Origin: Ligula intestinalis
Lineage: Eukaryota; Platyhelminthes; Cestoda; Diphyllobothriidea; Diphyllobothriidae
DNA length: 64,000 bases
NCBI GenBank assembly: GCA_036362985.1
Contig: JAYGXS010000010.1
Location: 1,717,661 to 1,781,660, forward strand
Direction: 5' to 3'
The notes under the pieces are model-generated. The model was not told the origin of the DNA and searched no databases. It worked only from the letters and a program-made list of their open reading frames with translations. The translations under genes were made by a program, and so were the position numbers. Position 1 is the first letter of the stretch, and every line of letters begins with the position of its first letter. This document shows, in pieces, positions 55,688-63,600 of the stretch.

Positions 55688-55965
55688 CAGTTCCGAAGAA
55701 GAAGATGTGATCACTGAACCAAGCGGTTTATTGCCCTGACTTTACGGATTCACTCGGGAATCCTTTATCATAGGTAAAACAAGAACAGTGTGCGACAAGC
55801 GCAGATAAGGTGATATATGCACAGATTGCACGGTATATATAGTTCACAGCGGTCACCCACATGCGTACTATAATTGTCCATTCCTGTAGCCACCACTGGA
55901 GGTCTTAATTGTTCCGGTGATTGCTCATTAATTGCAACAGCGTTTTTGTCAGCGTTGGATGCAAA
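55688..55965 (-). repeat. PLE family 1 terminal repeat (pLTR), 5' copy
   Basis: A direct repeat of 53009-53275, about 250 bp aligned, less than the full terminal unit. It encodes the ORF tail again (ADKNAVAINEQSPEQLRPPV) and the hammerhead-like fold at 55727-55778. It differs at many positions from the 3' copy, so the two did not arise in one recent templated event, or this one came from an older co-transcribed copy. Confidence 0.82.
55727..55778 (-). ncRNA. Hammerhead-like motif, PLE family 1 5' terminus (decayed)
   Basis: Minus strand: ATGATAAAGGATTCCCGAGTGAATCCGTAAAG-type order, in which stem II partly pairs, but GAAACGTC is GTAAAGTC. Not expected to cleave. Confidence 0.5.
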
Positions 55966-56829
55966 GGCGATGGTGGCCTTAAAACTAAGGTGTTCAGGAA
56001 AGCAACCAACACTATGCAAGTCCTGAACTACAACAACAACCATCCAATCGGTCACAAACGCAGCTGCGTAAGAGCGCTATTCTGTCACGTCGAGACGCAT
56101 TGCAGCGAAGTTGAAGACAAAATTGCTGAATTGCAATACGTTCGAGGGGAACTGAGAGCGAATGGATACCCACACAATCTTGTCAACCAGTGCATTCGCA
56201 AACGAGAGACAAAGCCACGTCCAACTGGTCCAAACGTTTGGCGAGCTCTTCCCTATGTGAAAAATGTATCGGAAGTGGTCAGCCGTCTACTCACCCCACT
56301 TGGATTTGGAGTTGCACACAGGTCGGAAGCAACCATCAGACGCCGGGTCATGAGGCCGAAAGACACACTGCCATGGCAGGAAACGGCTAAAGTTGTTTAC
56401 CGGATCTGGTGTAGTTGTGGACAAAGCAACTTCGTCGGAGAAACCGGGAGATTAATCCAGACGCGAATGGCCGAGCATGCAGCGGCGGTGCGGAAGAAAG
56501 ACGTCAACTCCCAGGTTGCAGCTCACTCAACGGGACCCGGCCATATTTTCAAGTTTGACGAGGCCAAAATCCTCGCAAGAGGGGACAACCGCGTGAGCCG
56601 CGAGCTGCTCGAGTCATTGTTCTCAGGCCCCCGGTCCATCAACAAGCGCAACGATTTCGCGTTCCCATACGGTGTACTGAAAAATTTCCTAAGCAAGAAA
56701 ATCAGTCACGTGGGAAGGACTGGGCGCAACTCTGACGACAGTGGGCTTAATTGTCGAGCCATTATCAAACCTGCATCCGACGCGGAAAAAACGCCGTTGC
56801 AATTAATGATCAATCACCGCACCAATTAA
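55966..56829 (+). pseudogene. Inverted partial PLE family 1 ORF (RT end, linker, GIY-YIG)
   Basis: Plus-strand frame equals residues about 527-800 of the intact protein: RKATNTMQVLNYNNNHPIGH, KRSCVRALFCHVETHCSEVE, VYRIWCSCGQSNFVGETGRL, AAHSTGPGHIFKFDEAKILA. One A is missing from the seven-A run near 56790 (six here), shifting the end to TPLQLMINHRTN. Note F for Y in the YVG motif. It is missing the RT catalytic core. Its high similarity to the neighbouring ORF suggests a common recent source. Confidence 0.88.
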
Positions 56830-56960
56830 GACCTCAAGCGGTGACTACAAGAACTGACAATTATAGTTCGCATGCGGGTGACCGCTGTGAACTATAAATA
56901 CCGTGCAATCTGTGCATGCATCACCCCTTATCTGCGCATGTCTCAGACCTGTTTACAATT

Positions 56961-57009
56961 ACTTATGACTAAGGATTCCCGACGGAATCCGAAACGTCAG
57001 GAAAATAAA
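56961..57009 (+). ncRNA. Hammerhead-like motif, inverted PLE family 1 terminus
   Basis: A mirror of 53043-53091: CTTATGA (56962-56968 region), stem II GGATTCC/GGAATCC, GAAACGTC (56991-56998), AATAAA (57004-57009). The two copies are inverted and could pair over a long RNA hairpin if transcribed together. Confidence 0.6.
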
Positions 57010-57078
57010 GTCCTTGTTCCAGTGATCGCATCTTCTACTTTGGAACTGCTGCCTGGAACTCCTATTTCCTCCTCTATT

Positions 57079-57090
57079 GAAAATAATATT
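57079..57090 (+). repeat. Target-site duplication, right (12 bp, perfect)
   Basis: Partner of 52997-53008. Followed by the resumed foldback-element sequence. Confidence 0.85.
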
Positions 57091-57144
57091 TTTGTGCATG
57101 TTTTCTTGTAAATAGATTGGAATTTAGTGTCAACGGAGTGACAA

Positions 57145-57715
57145 CTGTCTAGTTAGTGTTTTCTAATGGATAACCGTGGTACTTTGTTCTCTTGTTATAA
57201 AAGCCAGGCAGGGAAATGTTGAGCAGCCCTGGTCGCCAATTGCCTTTGGTTACGGCCAATGTACTTGCATCCGAAAGTGCAGGTGAATTCATATACGCAG
57301 TTTGAGGTGGCATGCAAAGGCAAGGCATCCTTTGGCCGGTTAATTGGGAGGCTATAAGTTTGTGAAAGGAAAACATGTTCGGCTGCATAGTAAGTTCTCT
57401 GTATAGAATAAAGTAGTCTTCGCTTAATTGTATTCAAGATATTGTCCTCTTTAAAGGGTAAGGATATAAAAGCGGTCTTTCTTTGAACCGACTGGTCCGT
57501 AGATTTTGGCCATAACGGGCTCTTGCATTTTTGAATGAATCTTAGGTGGTAACCACGCTTAAGTAGGGCCTCCCTTATGTAGGCAAACTCTGCTGGTAGG
57601 GTCATATTGGAGCAGCTATTCCTGGCTCTCTGGAAGAAGAAGGTACCAAATTCTGTTTCCATTGTATAAGCGCAAAACAAAATACCATAGTCATTTATTA
57701 AAAAAACACCTTTTT
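57145..57715 (-). mobile_element. PLE family 6, linker and GIY-YIG start (antisense copy)
   Basis: The minus strand is open in one frame with the adjacent non-LTR tail (57195-57809). PLE part: FGTFFFQRARNSCSNMTLPA, EFAYIREALLKRGYHLRFIQ, then SLPINRPKDALPLHATSNCV and YEFTCTFGCKYIGRNQRQLA. The nuclease is cut after the YIG strand (AQHFPAWLL). The same family at 23.3-24.2 kb carries the RT part. Confidence 0.75.
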
Positions 57716-59210
57716 GACAGTGGTCAGTAAGTATGCGATCAGCAAATTGAGTGACCGTTTTAAAGTGGCGCTGTACTATAATGTCAGCTAAAAAAAACAT
57801 AGGAAACATCGACAGCTAAAAAAGAGCATTCGGAGGCTACGTTCCAAAATGACTAGGTCTTTTTTTAAGTAAGGCTGGAAAAAAAATCGGAGAGCAGTAA
57901 TGAATAAGGGGGAGAATACAGGCATCTACAAAATGTCAGATTAGGGCTTGCGGTGTGTGATATGAACGCAAGCGTCGGATATAGTATAAATGTTATCGTA
58001 TTTTGATAAAAAGACCTTCTATATGAAGAGAAAATGTACGGTTGAATGCTAGTGTAACACCAAGTTATCGGAATGTCAATAGTTTCGGGACTGGGAGACG
58101 GTCGCATTCGAAAAATATACTGGACTGACTTTTGTTCGTTAAGTTGAAGGCCATTTGCTGACGATCATGTTGAGACATGGTCTAGGCCATCCTTTAGTAT
58201 TTTGAGATGTGAATGACTTTTGAGCAGATGGCCAACAAGCATATCATCAGCATATTTAACAAACATGCATTCGTTTGGCGATCGTAGGTCATCTGTGTGG
58301 AGAGAGAAGAGATGAGGGGATAATATAGCCCCTTGAAGAATTCCACAGTTGTTGGGAAGGACCATGGATTTTCGCTTTCTGCACTTAACGAATTTAGTGT
58401 GGAAAGTGAAATGCTCCCCAAGCCAAGAGACAACCCAGCCGGGATAGCCGCACGCAAAAGTTTTGTTAAGAAGTAGATGGCGAGGGATCGTATTGAAGGC
58501 TAAACAGTAGTCGAGAAAAGCACAACCGTATGCACGGCTGCCCTTATAAAAATCTCTGAGAGCAGAATGGACTACCAGAGCAACAGCTTCTAGTGTACGA
58601 CGCCTAACCTTATGCAAAAATTGAAAGAGATCGGAAACATGGCAGGAAAACGGCGTGATGATGTCTAAAATGGCTCGTTCTTCAAGTTTTAATAATGCAG
58701 AAGAGCAGGCAATTGCATAAAAATATTTTGGACCAGTAGAGGTTTTTTTCGGGATTGGAGTGATTCTCACTGATCTCCACTCATCAGGAATCTTCGACTC
58801 CGTGAAGGACAAGTTGATAAGGTGTATCAGTGCAGGTGCTAACTGAAAAGAGGAGGATTTCAGGAGAAATGGTGAAATCCCATCTGATCCTGCAGCGGTT
58901 GAACCTCAAAACTTTTTAAGATGTCTCATCACAGTTTCCACAGACACAGTAACAAAAACACTTGGTAATAAGGAAATGCCGTCTGTCGGAAGATGTGAGG
59001 CAGTAGAAGTGTAGATTAAATTTGCATTTAAACGATCTAAATCTAAGTCAGCATCAGCATGTGCTAGTGTATCCCGTTGACCAGTGAGACGCTTGAGACT
59101 CTTCCAAATTTCATCCGAGTAGAGAAGAGCGGAAGATGTAGAAGAAGTTAACATCTGAATTCCAAAAAGGTCGTTCAGCCTGGAAATCTCGCGCTTTATC
59201 TGGACGTGCA
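57716..59210 (-). mobile_element. CR1/jockey-like RT, copy C (most complete)
   Basis: The minus strand covers nearly the whole RT. From 59210: VQIKREISRLNDLFGIQMLT, EIWKSLKRLTGQRDTLAHAD and LPTDGISLLPSVF (frame 58906-59418). One stop follows, then from 58812: FTESKIPDEWRSVRITPIPK, GCAFLDYCLAFNTIP (motif A, Asp kept), NNCGILQGAILSPHLFSL (motif B), and FVKYADDMLVGH (motif C, YADD). The thumb and tail continue to 57730 with frameshifts (LADIIVQRHFKTVTQFADRI). No endonuclease domain is present. The upper end is fused into PLE family 3 at 59210, the lower end into PLE family 6 at 57715. Confidence 0.85.
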
Positions 59211-59610
59211 CTAAATTGCACAAGACGAAACTTGCATTGTCGGCTCTTGACCATACAAGAAAGGCCGCGAATTTCAACGACTCGTGCATCAACAGGCACG
59301 TCGCATTGGACGCGATATACACCAACCTCAGAGAAGCACGGAAGAGACGGCAGCCTACTCGGACTGGAGGAAGCCGAAACCAACCACCACCGACCACACA
59401 AGTAGATGTGGTTGACAATTAGTCCCCGACTGACCACATTTTTGCATGCGGGTAACAGTTTTTTCCTTCCCCACTGATCGCATAATCACCCCGACCCACT
59501 ATATTAGCCCCTGTTAGCCATCATTGTGAATTAACTGTTTCGTACGATTCCCATTTATCTGATGACGACCTGGTGAGCCAGTGTCGAAAATTCCCCCGAA
59601 AAAGAACATT
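59210..59610 (+). mobile_element. PLE family 3, copy C (3' end)
   Basis: The plus strand reads KLALSALDHTRKAANFNDSC, INRHVALDAIYTNLREARKR to about 59422, then the 3' UTR with the hammerhead at 59552-59603. About 30 bases present in copy B between the RT and this tail are missing. The UTR is also shorter than in copy A (59484-59492 region). Confidence 0.75.
59552..59603 (+). ncRNA. Hammerhead ribozyme motif, PLE family 3, copy C
   Basis: CTGATGA (59559-59565), stem II GAC CTGG/CCAG T GTC with loop TGAG, GAAAATTC (59586-59593). The poly(A) signal is degraded (CGAAAAA in place of CAATAAA). Stem III AATT kept. Confidence 0.72.
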
Positions 59611-59611
59611 T

Positions 59612-59689
59612 TCCAAAATAAAATCTTTGACCGAATTATACTCCTTGGGATGCCAACTTTCCAGTTCATTAGGATTTGTATTTGAGGGG
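59612..59689 (-). pseudogene. Exon-like stretch Z, copy C
   Basis: Acceptor TTCTGTTAG (AG at 59690-59691), then minus-strand frame PSNTNPNELESWHPKEYNSV, KDFILENV. A four-base difference in the PLE-proximal end shifts the last codons relative to copy A. Confidence 0.4.
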
Positions 59690-60019
59690 CTAACAGAAAA
59701 TAATCGTTTATACGCGGTCAGTATTTATTCAACTAAGAACTGTCAGTTTCCTATTCGGGTGAAGAAACCGAGCTATCGAACGCTTAAAGTAGATTTATGT
59801 CCCTTCTTTTTACATAAAACCGAGTAAACGGTAAAAAAGCGGGAAATTAATTTCGTTTTTTAATGCATGGGGCAGGGAGAAATTGTGTGCATTTAATTTT
59901 TTTAATGAAGCCTTAAAAGTCAAAATCAGAACCAAGTTGTTTTTGTTGTCAACATCGTATGGCAAGCCGTGAAAGCACACGATTGTTCTTCTGGAGATCT
60001 TGGTCTGGTCTACAACTTG

Positions 60020-60304
60020 CTATTTGGAGGACATCGGAACCTGCATTAATGAAGCAAGATTAGGGAAGGTGATGTTTGGCAATATTTTCTCGTTGAATAT
60101 CTTCTTGCATTTCTGCTCAATATGTTCCTCAGTCATTATTGATAGTAGGATACTGTCCATCAAGGGCATTCCAGAGTCCAATCCATTCCATTCAGCCACC
60201 TTACAACTTTCCATAATGGCTACCTGTCGGGGCCACGTTTTGCTTTCAGGTAGTAGTTGCAAGCGGAAGTCTAGTTTGAAGGGTTTGACCACAATGTAGA
60301 GGTT
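60020..60304 (-). pseudogene. Exon-like stretch Y, copy C (best kept)
   Basis: Acceptor TTTGTTCAG (AG at 60305-60306), open minus-strand frame NLYIVVKPFKLDFRLQLLPE, SKTWPRQVAIMESCKVAEWN, GLDSGMPLMDSILLSIMTEE, HIEQKCKKIFNEKILPNITF, then PNLASLMQ with donor-like CAG|GTTCCG at 60041/60040. That gives an 88-codon phase-0 exon (60041-60304). If unspliced, the frame ends at TAG near 60020. The product is not recognised. No other exon of a matching phase was found next to it: Z needs a two-base carry-over. Confidence 0.48.
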
Positions 60305-60494
60305 CTGAACAAAGACGAAAAATGAATCAGTGATTACTTTGATGAGAAAATGCTTTGGTCAGCCAAATCTTCCTGGCGAACTGTAGGTAGACCGACTTTC
60401 TGCGCTGATTAAATTTACTTAAAAATACTTCGAGTATCAACATTCAGGCTCGGAGCTTACGGGACGTCGGTAAACGTACATGAGTGATGAAAAA

Positions 60495-60895
60495 GTAAAG
60501 GTTATTGTTTACATGAAAAACTTGATAGCAATTAGCATGGGTCAAGGTGCTGAGAACGTCTAGAGCCCACGGCCTACATAGGAACCTTTGACTGCTTTCG
60601 AAAATTTACGCATTTCGACCACGAAGTTGGGTCGCGTGGCGTTCAGATCGGCTATTGTCACACGTAACACTACTTTAAGCTGAGCAGATTCAAGCCGGGG
60701 CCAATTATGGACAAAACACTCTTCCATTGGTTGACCTGCTGCTAACATGCAATCCCTGATGGCGGTCTACCGTATAATTTTGTAATTGCAACTTAATTAA
60801 ATTACGACACTATTGATGACCTCATTGTCTACATCTAAACAGAAATTTGGAACTATATGATTCGCGCCAATGTACTTTTTTCATATCCTATAACA
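60495..60895. repeat. Inverted-repeat arm sequence, single copy in unit C
   Basis: Corresponds to 8695-9087 and to the inverse of 10350-10742. Here it runs on without break into sequence that in copy A follows the right arm, so copy C holds the arrangement from which the inverted duplication in A probably arose. Confidence 0.75.
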
Positions 60896-61182
60896 ATCGG
60901 ATCGTTTTTAAAAACGTCTTCATAGCGTTTCTGAGAAAAAAACCTCAGAATGCATACTCAGATGTGGCGAAATACTAAGAACCTCTCTTCTTCGTGTACA
61001 TCCAAAATATATATGTCTTGAGCGCTTCACAGTTAATAAGGCTGTTTACATGGCCTAACTATGCTGTCATATATACATATTGATGTGAGTCCTACCAAAG
61101 CTTCATAATTATAAAAGAAATTCGCTCAGGCTACATAATTAGAGCATTGAGTGGCTAAAGACATGACAAACATTATGAATCA

Positions 61183-61235
61183 ACTTATGGCAACAATTGT
61201 TTTCAGCAACTCTTCATCAGACAAAACGTTTTCAA
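61183..61235 (-). ncRNA. Hammerhead ribozyme motif, PLE family 2, copy C
   Basis: Minus strand: GTCTGATGA (61220-61214 core), AGAGTTGCT, GAAA (61204-61201), AACAATTGTT palindrome (61201-61192), then GCC. One U is lost against copy A at the cleavage position, leaving G after U16.1, which would block cleavage; otherwise identical. Confidence 0.68.
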
Positions 61236-62260
61236 GGGAAATAAAGGCTGTACATAACAATTTAAGTTTGAATAGGTAGAAAAATCAATAATTATCTAAC
61301 ACGGGCGCTGATTGGCCAACGCGGACTATGTCAGTTTGCGCATGTAGGCCATTTCAGCGTGTTGGTTGAGGGACTGTTGCTGTTTGGTAGGGGCAAAATC
61401 CTATCGCCACCTGGTGTCGGTTTAAACCATGAAAGTGAAAGATCTTGTGTCAGAGTCTTCTAACAACACAGCACTGTATTTGCTAGCCTTATAGCTAGTT
61501 CTTCGGCTTTTGCAAGCATCCGTTGGCGTAGGCCTTTGGTAAATTAAATGGTGTCCTTTAGACAACTTCTAAGGCATCGTTAATATCGACTCAATTGTTC
61601 GTTTTGGCAAGATGTGCGCGATTAGCACTCGAGATTGATCTAGTTTCACCTTTACTTAGCCAGGTCACTATGTGCTCACGTAATAACCTATTTTTTCAGA
61701 CGCCTCGTTGTGCAGCCGATATACCCCGCTCCACAGGAGCAAGTGCAAGAGTAAATGAACCTTGTTGCGACCTTCAAAGGGAGTTGGCCTTTACCTCCCA
61801 GGAAGAGGAGATTTTGTGAAGAGCACCTTTAAATTCGCCACTGGGAAAGAGTTTGTGGTTGCAGTCTTCAAGCGTCATCTGACCAGCGCGCTGGTTGCAT
61901 CGCCTAAGAAAGGCAGTCTTATGAACACGTATTTCTTTTCTGCAGTTAAGGTGGCAAGCTTTTTGGCACGCTTGCCAATATTTCTGAGAATGAACCTTTC
62001 CGGGTATCCATTTTTAAATTAGTGTATGCTGCAGCTGTTGGAGTTCTGCTTCGACAGTTTCAGGAGAACAGATCTGTCGTATACTAGCTGCTAATCCCTG
62101 GACCCGATTCCGTTTTGTATCGAAGGGGACAAAACTGTGGAAGTGATTGTATTGTCCTGTCTAGGTTTTCTTTCGAAAAACTCTGCGAAGGATAGATCTA
62201 TCCTCTTGCCTTCGCAGGAGGACATCGAGGAACGCAATTTCATCGTCCGTTAAATTACCG
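61183..62260 (-). mobile_element. PLE family 2, copy C (RT end to terminus)
   Basis: Minus-strand reading with breaks from 62260: LRFLDVLLRRQEDRSILRRV (xFLDVL motif E region), TGQYNHFHSFVPFDTKRNRV, QICSPETVEAELQQLQHTLI, CLLQGHRLPTKLFP-like linker, then a GIY-YIG remnant (LAPVERGISAAQRGV) and 3' UTR, ending with the hammerhead. It lies in opposite orientation to copy A within otherwise matching flanks. Confidence 0.75.
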
Positions 62261-62350
62261 AATACGTCTTAAGATGTTGCGAACATTCATGGAAGCTTTA
62301 GTATTTAAAAACATCTGCCGAAGTGCGCACACTTAATTATACTGTCTTCC

Positions 62351-62375
62351 CTATATATATATATATATATATATA
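62351..62375. repeat. (TA)n microsatellite
   Basis: Twelve TA units where copy A (about 10982-10992) has only 'catatctata'. This is an expansion since the copies separated. Confidence 0.9.
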
Positions 62376-62619
62376 CCGTGGTATGTGCATATTGATGTGA
62401 GATCTGCCAATTCTCCAAACGGTAAACTAAAACGCTGTTAGACTAGATTATTAGAGCATTTTGTCAAAAGACCACCAATAAAATTGAAGCCAATCTTTCC
62501 TACAAATAAACGATTCACTGTTAATCAAAAAGCAAAAACTATCTTTCTATTGAAGTCCTTTTCACGGTTGTTGCTTACTTTCAACTCCTTTTCAAATATA
62601 ATAAATGTCAAATTTCAGT

Positions 62620-62670
62620 TTATGGCACATTTATGCTTTCAACAACTCGTCATCAGGCCAAACATTTGCA
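62620..62670 (-). ncRNA. Hammerhead-like motif, PLE family 2b, copy C
   Basis: Minus strand: GGC CTGATGA (62656-62650), CGAGTTGTT, GAAA (62640-62637) intact, GCATAAATGTGCC. The stem III palindrome is broken and the base before GCC is G. Better core than copy A (11240-11290), which has GTAA. Confidence 0.55.
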
Positions 62671-63165
62671 GGGTAAATGTACGCTGTAAATAACAATATA
62701 TGATATTGCCACCTGTTGTCGGTGTAGGCCTAGAAAAGAGAGTTTGTGAACACGTACCGGCCTGGTTAAGCAAAGGTGAAACTAAATCAATCTTGTGCTC
62801 CATCCTCGCACATCTTGTCGGTAGGAATAATCGATTGTATACCAATCAAGCCTTTCAGGTTGTCTACCGGACACCAGCTAACATTTCCAAAGGCCAGGAC
62901 AAATAATGCTCGCAACAGCTGAAGCATTAGCCATAAGGCTAGAAAATCCAATGCTGTGTTGTCAGAAGACGCAGACACAAGCCTTTACACTTCCGTGGCC
63001 TATACCGTCACCTGGTGGCGATAGCATTTTGACCATACCAACTAGTGGCAGTTTCTCAACCAACACGCTGATCTGGCTTGCTTGCGCAAACTGACATAGT
63101 CTGCGTTGGCCAATCAGTGGCCATGTTAGACAGTTCTTGATTTTTCTGCATATTCAAACTTAACT
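62620..63165 (+). mobile_element. PLE family 2b, inverted-terminus copy C
   Basis: The antisense hammerhead is followed at about 62700 by sense frame GVGLEKRVCEHVPAWLSKGE, TKSILCSILAHLVGRNNRLY, TNQAFQVVYRTPA (62700-62906) and the family 2b 3' UTR. The antisense part is shorter than in copy A, because about 175 bases of antisense UTR are deleted. Confidence 0.75.
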
Positions 63166-63169
63166 TGCT

Positions 63170-63600
63170 TTAAAATATTGCATTCGATGTGGGCCATGTT
63201 TTATGCAGTAAATGCAGCATTAATTAATTGATGAATAAGATGTATTTTGAATAAACACCTTGAAAAAAGCTCATAAGTAGCAATTTTTTAAAACCGAACG
63301 ATACCCTTTCTTCGAGTATAACACTTAAAGAAGGCCTAATTTTCTATCAAACGAGTAAAAGAAATAATATTTTCTGTATTTTTTTCATAAAATATTTGTG
63401 AATTAATAAAGTCAATCAAAATCAATGACAAATGCGCAAACTATTTAATCAGTAACTTTTTACAGTATATCCTTTATGTTAGTGGTCCACACAAAGCTCG
63501 TTATAAAGCTCGTATGCTATCATGTTTGAAATAACTTCAGAATATAGTAAACGATAATCACTATGACAACCTGAGCCAATTCTGTTTAGCGAGGTGGTAT
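63170..63600 (-). repeat. Foldback-element fragment (copy C)
   Basis: Matches 15180-15590 closely and 50580-50910 at a distance. Confidence 0.7.

Larger units (their letters stand above)
53009..57078 (-). mobile_element. PLE family 1, near-intact composite insertion (4.07 kb)
   Basis: Read on the minus strand from the left: 3' terminal repeat (53009-53275), intact ORF (53155-55638), a second direct copy of the terminal repeat upstream of it (about 55688-55965), then, joined at about 55966, an inverted (plus-strand) partial copy of the ORF end and terminus (55966-57078). The right edge reads about 37 bases past the terminal-repeat end into ORF-proximal sequence, the tail extension known for PLEs. 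Perfect 12-bp duplications flank the whole. Tandem plus inverted terminal copies are the classic Penelope arrangement. Confidence 0.9.
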
